From: Amycolatopsis nalaikhensis
Lineage (GTDB): Bacteria; Actinomycetota; Actinomycetes; Mycobacteriales; Pseudonocardiaceae
Reading direction: 5' to 3'
Length of the DNA stretch: 64,000 bases
Assembly: GCF_030264295.1 (NCBI RefSeq)
Contig: NZ_CP127173.1
Coordinates: 3,665,501-3,729,500 of the forward strand
Shown: piece by piece, positions 37,656-45,342 of the stretch
Layout: every line of letters starts with the position of its first letter
Position numbering within the stretch: the first letter of the stretch is position 1
Notes under the pieces: model-generated
What the model was told of the DNA's origin: nothing
Seen by the model: the letters and a program-made list of their open reading frames with translations, nothing else
Database searches by the model: none
Program-made: the position numbers and the translations under genes

Positions 37656-38456
37656 ATGAGCAAGTCGACGTACGTGGTCGGCGACGTCCACGGCCACCGG
37701 GACGAGCTGGTCGAAGCGCTGAGAGCCGAGGGCCTGGTCGACGACGAGGACAACTGGTCGGGGGGCGAAGACCAGCTGTGGTTCCTCGGCGACTTCGTCG
37801 ACCGCGGCCCGGACGGCGTCGGCGCGATCGACCTGGTCATGCGGCTCGAAGCGCAGGCGGCCGAGGCCGGTGGCCAGGTCCAGACGCTGCTGGGCAACCA
37901 CGAGATCCTCGCGCTGGGGATGTACCACTTTGGCGACGAGCCGGTGCCGTCCGACTTCGGGCCGCGCAGCTTCGCCCGCAGCTGGGAGATCAACGGCGGC
38001 CTGCTGTCGGACCAGGACCGGCTGACGCCGGAGCACATCGAGTGGCTGACGGCCCGTCCGCTGGCCGCGCTGGCCGACGACCACCTGCTGCTGCACTCGG
38101 ACACGCTCGAGTACCTCGACTGGGGCTCCACGATCGAGGAGATCAACGAGACGGCCGGCGAGATCCTCGCGGGCTCCGACCTCGAGGCGTGGTGGGACGT
38201 CTGGCGCCGGATGACGACGCGCTACGCGTTCCGCGGCCCGGACGGCGAAGAGAACGCGCAGAAGCTGATGGACGTCCTCGGCGGGTCCCGGATCGTGCAC
38301 GGCCACAGCGTCATCGCGGACCAGCTGGGCATCCACCCGACGCAGATCGAGGGCCCGTTCCTGTACGCGGGCGGCAAGGCGCTCGGCGTGGACGGCGGCC
38401 TGTTCGTCGGCGGGCCGTGCCTGGTGGTGCGGCTGCCGTACGAGCCGGAGTCGTGA
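37656..38456 (+). CDS. Metallophosphoesterase (PPP-family-like)
   Basis: A 266-residue calcineurin-like phosphoesterase with all metal-site motifs: VVGDVHGHRDEL, FLGDFVDRGPDG, LLGNHEIL, and later HSD and GHS. Similarity to bacterial serine/threonine and diadenosine-tetraphosphate phosphatases of the PPP group is visible. Same strand as the HAD phosphatase, 37 bases away, so possibly co-transcribed. Substrate unknown. Confidence 0.92.
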   Translation: MSKSTYVVGDVHGHRDELVEALRAEGLVDDEDNWSGGEDQLWFLGDFVDRGPDGVGAIDLVMRLEAQAAEAGGQVQTLLGNHEILALGMYHFGDEPVPSDFGPRSFARSWEINGGLLSDQDRLTPEHIEWLTARPLAALADDHLLLHSDTLEYLDWGSTIEEINETAGEILAGSDLEAWWDVWRRMTTRYAFRGPDGEENAQKLMDVLGGSRIVHGHSVIADQLGIHPTQIEGPFLYAGGKALGVDGGLFVGGPCLVVRLPYEPES

Positions 38457-38831
38457 TCAGCCGATCTCGACGATCTCCTTGCCGAGCGGCATCAGCGAAA
38501 CCGGGATCATCTTGAAGTTGGCGACGCCGAGCGGGATGCCGATGATGGTGAGGCACAGGGCGACGCCGGTGAAGACGTGCCCGAGCGCGAGCCAAAGCCC
38601 CGCGAAGACGAACCAGATGACGTTGCCGAGGCAGGAGGCGGCACCGGCGTCACGCCGGTCGACGACGGTGCGGCCGAAGGGCCACAGCGCGTAGCGCGCG
38701 ATCCGGAACGACGCGAGCCCGAACGGGATCGTGACGATCAGGATGCAGCAGATGACGCCCGCGACCAGGTAGCCGAGGGCCATCCAGAAGCCGCAGAGCA
38801 CGAGCCAGATGAGGTTCAGCAGGGTGCGCAT
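38457..38831 (-). CDS. YccF family inner-membrane protein
   Basis: A 124-residue protein with two copies of a membrane module (LLNLIWLVLCGFWMALGY and NVIWFVFAGLWLALGH, each followed by a TIPFGLASF/IGIPLGVANF loop), the YccF pattern. Function of the family is unknown. Its ATG overlaps the PhzF stop by one base. Confidence 0.92.
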   Translation of the reverse strand: MRTLLNLIWLVLCGFWMALGYLVAGVICCILIVTIPFGLASFRIARYALWPFGRTVVDRRDAGAASCLGNVIWFVFAGLWLALGHVFTGVALCLTIIGIPLGVANFKMIPVSLMPLGKEIVEIG

Positions 38832-39586
38832 CAGACGTGCAGCTCCCCGCTCACGACGGTGACGGCCTGGCCGGAAATCCGGACGCGGTCGCCGTCTTGG
38901 CGGGTCCGGACGATGCCGCCGCGCTTCGAGGCCTGCTCGCCGATGAGGTCGTCTCGCTTCAGCTGTGCGGACCAGTAAGGCGAGAGGATGCAGTGCGCGG
39001 AGCCGGTGACGGGGTCTTCGTCGATGCCGACGCCGGGCGCGAAGAAGCGGCTGATGTAGTCCGTTTCGTCGCCTTTCGCGGTGACGAGCAGCCGTCCGGT
39101 CCAGGTGGCCTTGAGCTTGGCGAGGTCGGGCTCGAGGGTGCGGACGGCCTCGGCGTCGGGGAGGACGGCGAAGAGGTTCTCGACGCCGCGCCCGGTGTAC
39201 TCGATCTCGACACCGGGGAGGATTCCGGACAGGTCGTCGTCGGTGGGCTGCGGCGGGTCGGAGGGGAAGTCCAGCTCGACCCAGCCGTCTTGGGCGGTGG
39301 CCCGCAGCTCACCGCTCTTGGTGGTGTAGACCTGCGCACCGCCGAGAACGTGGGTGGCGGCGACGGTGGCGTGCCCGCAGAGGGCGACCTCGACCTCGGG
39401 GGTGAACCACCGGAGCGACTTGGGGCCGTCTTGCGTGGTGACGACGAAGGCGGTCTCGGCGTGCTTCATCTCGGCGGCGACGTCCTGCATCCAGGCGGCG
39501 TCGGCGGGCTCGTCCAGCAGGACGACCCCGGCGGAGTTCCCGGTGAAGGCCCGGTCGGTGAAGGCGTCGACGATGAAGAAGCGCAT
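38831..39586 (-). CDS. PhzF family epimerase/isomerase-like protein
   Basis: A 251-residue PhzF-fold protein: FFIVDAFTDRAFTGNSAGVVLL, HAETAFV, EVALCGHATVAATHVL with the catalytic-type Glu, and DEDPVTGSAHC. Family members isomerise small metabolites, including the phenazine precursor, but no phenazine genes occur here. Confidence 0.92.
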   Translation of the reverse strand: MRFFIVDAFTDRAFTGNSAGVVLLDEPADAAWMQDVAAEMKHAETAFVVTTQDGPKSLRWFTPEVEVALCGHATVAATHVLGGAQVYTTKSGELRATAQDGWVELDFPSDPPQPTDDDLSGILPGVEIEYTGRGVENLFAVLPDAEAVRTLEPDLAKLKATWTGRLLVTAKGDETDYISRFFAPGVGIDEDPVTGSAHCILSPYWSAQLKRDDLIGEQASKRGGIVRTRQDGDRVRISGQAVTVVSGELHV

Positions 39587-39650
39587 GCTCCCAATGTAGC
39601 CGCGACCTGGGCTTGAGCTGTTGATCTAGGGGAGATTTAGGGGTTTCCCC

Positions 39651-41051
39651 TTAGGACTCCCCGATGGTGGGCTTGACGATCTTTTCCCCGTCCGGCCCAC
39701 GTTCCGGCTTGAGGTCGAAGACGTCCTCCTCGACGGCGTACTTGTTCTTGTGCTCTTTGTCGTCTTCCTTCTTTTTGCCAGCTCCGGCGGCGCCTGCTGC
39801 GCCGGGTGCTCCGGCTTTGCCCTTGGCTGCTGCGGCTGCTGTGGCTCCGCGTTCCAGGCGTTCTCCGGCCGCTTTTCCGCCGGTTTTGGCTCCGCCTTCC
39901 GGGCCTTCCTTCGGGCCTCCCGTGTAGCCGCCGCCGGATACGCGGGAGCCCGCGAAGCCGCTCCCCGCGCGTCCTACGCCGGACTTGCTGCGCGTTATGT
40001 CGCCGCCTGCTGATGTGCTGCCTGGGGTGCCCGTCATGGCCAGGCCGTCCGGGGTCATGCGGGGGAAGTTGGCTGCTGCTGGGGCGCCGCGGAAGTTCGT
40101 GTTGCCGGGGAAGTTGTTGATGCCGCCCGTGCCGCTCGTGACTCCTGGCTGGACGTAGGACGGGGGCGTTGTTCCGGGCGGGTTTACGCCGCCTCCGCCG
40201 GGGACGTACGTGCCGGTTGTGCCGCCGGGACCGGTGCCGCCGATGTTCGGGGTGCCGGTGAAGCCGGTCCCGCCGGTGGTTCCGGTGCCGTGGAAGCCGG
40301 AGACGGAGGTGGAATCCCCTTGCCCGAGTTGGGGTGGCGGCGCGTAGGTGGGCTGGGTGCTGGCGGTCTCGTGGTAGGTGCTGTCGAGACCTTGCAGGAC
40401 CTGGACGGCTTGCTGGTGAGCCGCGTCGGCTTGTTGCTGCTTGGCCTGGATGTCGGCCATGGTCGTGCTCATGCCGATGAGGTTGCCGGACTCGTACTGC
40501 TGACGAGCCTTGTCCATCTCGGCTTGCTGGTTGAAGCCGGTGGGCTCGGGCATGTTGGTCTTGGCGTAATGGGCAGCGGCCGACTGCTGCGAGTAGTGAT
40601 TGGACGCCAATTGCATGGCATTGCCGGTCGTTTCGGTGTGCCCGGCGGTGCTTTGGAAGAACGTGTTGGCCTGGTCAGCCGCCGGCCCCTGCCACGAGCC
40701 ACCCGCCGCGGTGGCCGCGTCGCGGAATTGGTTCGACGCGTCGGCGAGCCAGTTGCCGTAGATGTTCGCCACCCTGCTGCGATCGTTCAGATCCTCGAGG
40801 TCCAGGTTCTGGTGGACCATGTCGTACAGGGCTTCGTGCGTTTGGTTGGCGTAGTTCTCGTCGGGCTCGGGTGCGCCCGTCCGCAGGGTTTGCCCTTCCT
40901 GCAGGAGCTTTCCTTGAGCAACTGAATAGTCGGATGCGGCCTTTTGGGTGAGCCGCTCCGCATCGGCACCGTGACCGTGGAGCTTCTGGGCGGTTTCCGC
41001 GTAGTAGTCACCCTCGGACTGGCGGTGCTGCGCCCGGTGCGGCTGACTCAT
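39651..41051 (-). CDS. PPE-like/WXG-type protein with Gly/Thr-rich tail (type VII secretion associated)
   Basis: A 466-residue protein. The N-terminal ~210 residues are helical and resemble a PPE/WXG fold, including NIYGNWLADASNQF and AAGGSWQGPAADQANTFF, the W-x-G turn. The middle is Gly/Thr/Pro repeat (about 240-340) and the C-terminus is Ala/Lys/Glu-rich, ending KPTIGES. Such proteins are exported by ESX systems in Pseudonocardiaceae. No signal peptide. ATG 41051 lies 15 bases after the DUF3558 lipoprotein gene. Confidence 0.85.
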   Translation of the reverse strand: MSQPHRAQHRQSEGDYYAETAQKLHGHGADAERLTQKAASDYSVAQGKLLQEGQTLRTGAPEPDENYANQTHEALYDMVHQNLDLEDLNDRSRVANIYGNWLADASNQFRDAATAAGGSWQGPAADQANTFFQSTAGHTETTGNAMQLASNHYSQQSAAAHYAKTNMPEPTGFNQQAEMDKARQQYESGNLIGMSTTMADIQAKQQQADAAHQQAVQVLQGLDSTYHETASTQPTYAPPPQLGQGDSTSVSGFHGTGTTGGTGFTGTPNIGGTGPGGTTGTYVPGGGGVNPPGTTPPSYVQPGVTSGTGGINNFPGNTNFRGAPAAANFPRMTPDGLAMTGTPGSTSAGGDITRSKSGVGRAGSGFAGSRVSGGGYTGGPKEGPEGGAKTGGKAAGERLERGATAAAAAKGKAGAPGAAGAAGAGKKKEDDKEHKNKYAVEEDVFDLKPERGPDGEKIVKPTIGES

Positions 41052-41065
41052 GGCTGGACTCCGTA

Positions 41066-41638
41066 TCAGTTGGTCTTCGGCAGCATGGGCTCGATCTTCG
41101 CTGCGAATCCTTCGACGAGCTTGCAGGCGTTGTTCGTGTCCGATCCCGAAGTCACGAGGACGAACGCGCGCGACATCGGCTTGACCTCCAGCCAGATGCC
41201 GCACTGCCCGGGCGACTGGCGAGGCTCACGGACCTCGACCGCCGCGCGGTCGTTCACGTTTCCCTCACTCGCCTGGCTCGGGTTGCTCACGTTGTTCTTG
41301 TAGCCCCGGCCGGTTTGCAGCGAGAGAGCGACATCCACGGGATTGACGTCGCCGGAGCGCGGTTTTGTGGTGGCGCAGCTTTCCTTCGCGTCGGCGGCGG
41401 TGGGAGCCGCGGCTGGAAACCCTTCACCGGTGAGCGCTTGGTCGAGGACCGTGCAGGGCTTCAGCGAGGCGAAGGGGTTGTTGGGATCACCGGCCGGAGC
41501 GGTCGTGCCCGGTGTACTGGCGGTGCTGTCGGTCGAACTCGGGTTGGCTTGACCGCCTACCTCGCTGGTGCAGGCGGATACGACCAACACCACACCGGCG
41601 ATGGCGGTCAGAATGGCCGGAAAGCGTGAAGAGGTCAC
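41066..41638 (-). CDS. DUF3558 family lipoprotein
   Basis: A 190-residue lipoprotein with lipobox VVSAC and a Ser/Thr/Pro linker before the globular domain; LKPCTVLD, CATTKPR and CGIWLEV hold the conserved cysteines. DUF3558 proteins are common next to ESX-linked genes in this family of actinomycetes; role unknown. GTG 41638 overlaps the upstream stop as GTGA. Confidence 0.9.
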   Translation of the reverse strand: MTSSRFPAILTAIAGVVLVVSACTSEVGGQANPSSTDSTASTPGTTAPAGDPNNPFASLKPCTVLDQALTGEGFPAAAPTAADAKESCATTKPRSGDVNPVDVALSLQTGRGYKNNVSNPSQASEGNVNDRAAVEVREPRQSPGQCGIWLEVKPMSRAFVLVTSGSDTNNACKLVEGFAAKIEPMLPKTN

Positions 41639-42132
41639 TGATCCTGCAGATTCTTGTTCAGTTCGGTGAATGCCACCGTGTGGGCGTTCTCTGTCTCGCG
41701 GTAGTTCTTCCGCGCGATGACCATGGCCTCACGCGCGTCTTCGACCCCCTGCTTCATGAGGAGGAGGTTCGGGATCAAGGCTTCCGGGTCACCGTTGATC
41801 GTCGTCGCGTTGAACTGAGCAACTTTTTCCGCGTAGCGGCTGCCTCCCATGCGAGCGGCGTCGGCGAGGATCTCGACTTCGCGGAGCATCTTGTCGTAGC
41901 CGTCGATGAAGAAGTCGCAGGCTTTGATGTACGCCTGGAAGCCCGCCTCGTTCACCGCGAACTGGCCGTTCTCGGCGAGGGACTTCAGGTTGCTCCCGCC
42001 GGTGCTGACCTGCTGGGCGGCCTTGCTGTCCACCGGGCCCTCGAGCAGCCCCGAGATGAAGTTCGCCCCGGCGTCACCGGCCGCGGGTGGGGGTGTGAAC
42101 GACCCCGGCGCGCCGAACTGCGATCCGCCCAT
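41635..42132 (-). CDS. Helical hypothetical protein, probable type VII secretion-linked
   Basis: A 165-residue mostly alpha-helical protein without signal peptide; FQAYIKACDFFIDGYDKMLREV and LLLMKQGVEDAREAMVIARKNY suggest a long helical hairpin as in WXG100/Esp-like substrates. No clear WXG motif. ATG 42132 has GGGAGGG upstream. First gene of a coupled trio with DUF3558 and PPE-like genes, which is the main basis for the link. Confidence 0.75.
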   Translation of the reverse strand: MGGSQFGAPGSFTPPPAAGDAGANFISGLLEGPVDSKAAQQVSTGGSNLKSLAENGQFAVNEAGFQAYIKACDFFIDGYDKMLREVEILADAARMGGSRYAEKVAQFNATTINGDPEALIPNLLLMKQGVEDAREAMVIARKNYRETENAHTVAFTELNKNLQDQ

Positions 42133-42204
42133 GACGCCCTCCCAGTCGTCTCGGCACCACCCTGCGTGGTCCCCTCGCACTGTACTAGTGACGAACGACC
42201 GGTG

Positions 42205-42894
42205 TCAGTGGTTCCGGCCACGGGCGTGGAGCCAGCTCCGCAGGTGAGAACCATCCGATGGGATGAATCGCACCCGCCGCTCGCCACCCGGCAATGCCTC
42301 GTTGAACATCAAAAACCGCCCGCCCTCGTTGTCCACGAAAGTGGCGGTTCCGACCGGTTGCAGCGACCCCCCGCGCACTGACAGCTCGAACGTCCCATAC
42401 CGGTGCAACGGCCACCGCGAGAACTCGGCCGCCGCCTCGACGTCCGCCGGGGAGCCGGGCGCGACGAACGTCAGCTCCGACAACGGCACCGCGCGGTACG
42501 CCGGGAGCATCCCCACCACCAGGTCGACCAGGCGGTCGGGACGGGTTTGGGCGAACAGGATCCGCGAGCCCGACAGCTCCGAGAACACCCCCAGCCCGTG
42601 GCCGATCGCCGCTCGGTAGAACACCTGGCGGTCGCCCTCCGCCGCTCGGACGATGATCAGCACGTCCGGCTGCGTCCACGCCCTGAGTGTCTGCTCGACC
42701 TCGATGTCCAGCTTGTCCGGCCCCGCCAGGCCGCGCGCTCGCATCGACTCCCACGACTCCGCCGCGATGCGGTCGTGCTCGTCCAATGTCCGGCCGGGGC
42801 TGCGGATCTCGAAGGGGTGCCAGTTCGCCGGGAGCCCGGTACGCCGGACCGCCGTGTCGACCTCCGCCAGGTCCAGTGAGAATTCCTCCGGCAC
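42205..42894 (-). CDS. EspG family ESX secretion-associated chaperone
   Basis: A 229-residue protein of the EspG fold: N-terminal FSLDLAEVDTAVRRTGL, mid VFYRAAIGHGLGVFSEL, and late GTATFVDNEGGRFLMFNE. EspG proteins bind PE-PPE dimers in the cytoplasm and keep them soluble until export. The PPE-like gene four positions downstream is a plausible client. It starts at GTG 42894, 33 bases behind the AAA+/radical-SAM cassette. Confidence 0.85.
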   Translation of the reverse strand: MPEEFSLDLAEVDTAVRRTGLPANWHPFEIRSPGRTLDEHDRIAAESWESMRARGLAGPDKLDIEVEQTLRAWTQPDVLIIVRAAEGDRQVFYRAAIGHGLGVFSELSGSRILFAQTRPDRLVDLVVGMLPAYRAVPLSELTFVAPGSPADVEAAAEFSRWPLHRYGTFELSVRGGSLQPVGTATFVDNEGGRFLMFNEALPGGERRVRFIPSDGSHLRSWLHARGRNH

Positions 42895-42927
42895 GTCCCC
42901 GAGCGTAGCGGACCCGCCACCGCGCGC

Positions 42928-44133
42928 TCAGATGTCGAGCTGCCGCACGCCCGTCTCGCGCAACGGGACCCGGCTCGCCGTCGCCTTTCCGCGCAGCCGC
43001 ACTATCTCGTGCGGTTGCAGGCCGATCGCCACCCCGAACGCCTCCACGTCCGCGAACCCGCCTTGCCGCTGCCGCACCTCCAGCGCCTTCGCCACCTGCT
43101 CGGGTGATACCAGACGAGCCAGCTCCGGCCCCGAAGCGAAGTTGACGTCCACCAAAGGCGCGGGCGCGGCGGGCGGTGGGGCCAACGGCGCCACGTCGAC
43201 CGGGGTGTACGCCTCGATCGTGTCGTTCTGTTTCAGGTCGCGGAACGGCAGCCCGATCGTGAACACCCGGTTGCCCGCGCTCGTCCGCACCGCCACCCCG
43301 TCGCGCGCCAGCGACAGGATCCGCACGTCCGGGGCCACCACCGTGCTCCGCTCGTTGAACGTCGTCCCCACCGGACGCAGCACCCGCGCGCGTCCGCCCA
43401 CCGTGAACGCCGCGCTCTGCCCCTCCGGCACCTCCACCGCACCCACCACCGACCCGTTGCCCAGGTCGGTCACGCCGTGCACCACCGCCACGCCCTCGCG
43501 CCGCTCCAGGTGATCCGGAGAACGCTCGTGGAACGCCGTCAGCGCGTCGCCGGCCATCGGTGGCACGTCGCACTGGAAGCCCAGCAACACCGTGCCCGGC
43601 TGCCCGGCGGGCAGCTCCTCGAGCGGCCCCGGCCCGAACAACCCCAGCACCCGCATCGGTTCGCCGACCGGACGACCGCCGCGCGCCAACGCCACCAGCG
43701 CTCCGAAACGCAGCACTCCACTCTGCTGCCGCACCTGCACGTGGAACCCGGTCAGCTGGTCGTACCCCGGTGCCTGCACCACGGCCACGCCGTCCTGGCG
43801 GCTCAGGTCCGGCCCCACGGCGTCGTCCGTGTACAGCTCCAGCGCGTCGCCGTTGCCCAGGTCGCGCCGCCCGACCACGACGAACACGTCCTTCAGGAAC
43901 CCCGCGTCCGTCACCGCTTCGACGTCGCTCGAGAAGAACTTCTTCCGCACCATGATCCCGAGGCGCAGGTTGTCCGCGAGGACGCGGTCGCCGCGCCGGA
44001 GCCGCGCGCGGGCGCCGCGGACCGCGCGCCCCGCGCTGACCTGCCCGCCCGGCAGCTCGCCGAGGCCGGGGAGGGTGACCGAGTCGTTGAGCGCCTTGCC
44101 GAACTCGATCAGCCCGACCCTGACCTCGGTCAC
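42928..44133 (-). CDS. Protein with translation-factor-like beta-barrels and C-terminal helix-hairpin-helix
   Basis: A 401-residue unknown protein. Several segments look like EF-Tu/IF-2 barrel domains: SAGRAVRGARARLRRGDRV...RKKFFSSDVEAV near the start, and TIGLPFRDLKQNDTIEAY (about 290-310), which resembles the IF-2 ending GIGLENFNDIKEGDVIEAY. Residues ~335-380 (GPELARLVSPEQVAKALEVRQRQGGF) look like helix-hairpin-helix. No GTPase domain is present. GTG 44133 overlaps the upstream stop. Last of the coupled cassette; it may bind RNA, ribosomes or DNA. Confidence 0.7.
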   Translation of the reverse strand: MTEVRVGLIEFGKALNDSVTLPGLGELPGGQVSAGRAVRGARARLRRGDRVLADNLRLGIMVRKKFFSSDVEAVTDAGFLKDVFVVVGRRDLGNGDALELYTDDAVGPDLSRQDGVAVVQAPGYDQLTGFHVQVRQQSGVLRFGALVALARGGRPVGEPMRVLGLFGPGPLEELPAGQPGTVLLGFQCDVPPMAGDALTAFHERSPDHLERREGVAVVHGVTDLGNGSVVGAVEVPEGQSAAFTVGGRARVLRPVGTTFNERSTVVAPDVRILSLARDGVAVRTSAGNRVFTIGLPFRDLKQNDTIEAYTPVDVAPLAPPPAAPAPLVDVNFASGPELARLVSPEQVAKALEVRQRQGGFADVEAFGVAIGLQPHEIVRLRGKATASRVPLRETGVRQLDI

Positions 44134-44567
44134 GACGTGGCGGCCAGCGTGACGCTGATCGACTGGTCGGCGTTGACCCGCTCGGATTCGACGACCATCC
44201 CGGTGCGCGCCGCCCGCTCCTTGAGCCGGGCCAGCACCGACCGCTGCACTTCGGCCGCGTACGCCTCGTCGACCGACAGCACGAGGCGCGACGCCTCGGC
44301 CTCGGCCAGGCCGGGCCCGTCGACGTGCGCCAGCTGCACCCCGTCCGGGCCGTAGACGAACGTGATCCGGCGGCCTTCCCACGCCGCGACGACGGAGTTG
44401 CCGTCATCGGTCACCTGCGCCCGCAGCCCGGTGAGCGCGCGGGCCAGCAGGTCGCGGTGGCGCATCCGCGTCCGGACCGTGACGACGCCGGCCTGCGAGT
44501 GCGCGGCGATCGTCGCCGCGTCGAGCTGGGCCAGCGCCTCACTGCGGAGCTTGAGCGTGACACTCAT
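44130..44567 (-). CDS. DUF1257-like protein
   Basis: A 145-residue soluble protein. The layout matches DUF1257 (Ycf35): an early VRTRMRHRDLLARALTGL segment, a middle GRRITFVYGPDGVQLAHV strand pair, and an ending with YAAEVQRSVLARL, VVESERVNADQSISVTL. Similarity is moderate and based on my own comparison. Family function is unknown, but it usually accompanies a Ycf46-type AAA+ protein and DUF2997. ATG 44567 overlaps the radical-SAM stop. Confidence 0.65.
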   Translation of the reverse strand: MSVTLKLRSEALAQLDAATIAAHSQAGVVTVRTRMRHRDLLARALTGLRAQVTDDGNSVVAAWEGRRITFVYGPDGVQLAHVDGPGLAEAEASRLVLSVDEAYAAEVQRSVLARLKERAARTGMVVESERVNADQSISVTLAATS

Positions 44568-45139
44568 CGACGTTCCCCTTCGAGCAGCGCTTCGAGTACT
44601 TCGGTGGTGGCGAACCCGTTCAGCTCGATCGCGCCGTCCGGGGCGATCCGCAGCTCGAGGCGGTTCGGGGTGGTGAAGATCGACTCGTCGTAGCGGTCGG
44701 TCAGGAAGTGGAACCGCTGGTTCGCCGACCCGACCCACGGTCGCGAAGGCTCCGGCTGGTCGACGAGGAACGGCCCGTCCACCAGCAGATCCGTCGACTC
44801 CAGCAGCTTCGACGGCGGCAGCTCCTCGCGCCGGAACCCGGTGAACGTCATCACCGAAAGCCCTTCGGCGCGCACGGCCGCGGCGAACTCGCCCAGCGGC
44901 GCCGCCTGGTCGAATGGCTCCCCGCCGAGCAGCGTGACGCCTTCGATGCCCTCGATCGCCAAGACCCGCGAAACCAGGTCCGGCCACGCCATCGCAGTCC
45001 CGCCGCGCGTCGTCCACGTCTGCGGGTTGAAACAGCCGGGGCAGCGGACCGAGCACCCCTGCGTCCACACCGCACACCGCAGCCCGGGGCCCTCCGCCGC
45101 GGTGACGTCGACGATCCGGTGGAGGTTCAGGAGTTCCAT
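44564..45139 (-). CDS. Small radical-SAM protein (activase-like, single 4Fe-4S cluster)
   Basis: A 191-residue protein with cluster cysteines at 29, 33 and 36 (GCSVRCPGC), VTLLGGEPFDQ as SAM-binding GGE motif, and DLLVDGPF as in NrdG-type activating enzymes. No glycyl-radical ribonucleotide reductase or other substrate enzyme is encoded nearby, so the target is probably in this cassette. It overlaps the DUF2997 gene by 13 bases, implying tight co-expression. Confidence 0.9.
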   Translation of the reverse strand: MELLNLHRIVDVTAAEGPGLRCAVWTQGCSVRCPGCFNPQTWTTRGGTAMAWPDLVSRVLAIEGIEGVTLLGGEPFDQAAPLGEFAAAVRAEGLSVMTFTGFRREELPPSKLLESTDLLVDGPFLVDQPEPSRPWVGSANQRFHFLTDRYDESIFTTPNRLELRIAPDGAIELNGFATTEVLEALLEGERR

Positions 45140-45342
45140 TGCGACTGCTGCTGTGACGCCGTGTTCTCGACCGAAGCCGACGTCCGCCGGTAGTCCTCGG
45201 TGAACTCCGACGACACCGTCTCCGCGCCGAGCAGGTCCTCCAGCAGCGGGATGTAGTCGAGGCACTTCGACCCGGTCACGCCGTGCGTTTCGGCGCTGAT
45301 CGAGCCGTCCTTGGCGATGGTCACGGTCACCCGGTGCGTCAT
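45127..45342 (-). CDS. DUF2997 small protein
   Basis: A 71-residue protein, RVTVTIAKDGSISAETHGVTGSKCLDYIPLLEDLLG, matching DUF2997 in length and in the strand-strand-helix pattern with a conserved Cys (GSKCLD). Unknown function. Starts at ATG 45342 inside the AAA+ gene's stop (ATGA). Confidence 0.85.
   Translation of the reverse strand: MTHRVTVTIAKDGSISAETHGVTGSKCLDYIPLLEDLLGAETVSSEFTEDYRRTSASVENTASQQQSQWNS

Noticed and set aside
44564..45139. Anaerobic ribonucleotide reductase activase (NrdG)
   Set aside because: No NrdD is present, and the gene is locked into the AAA+/DUF2997 cassette.
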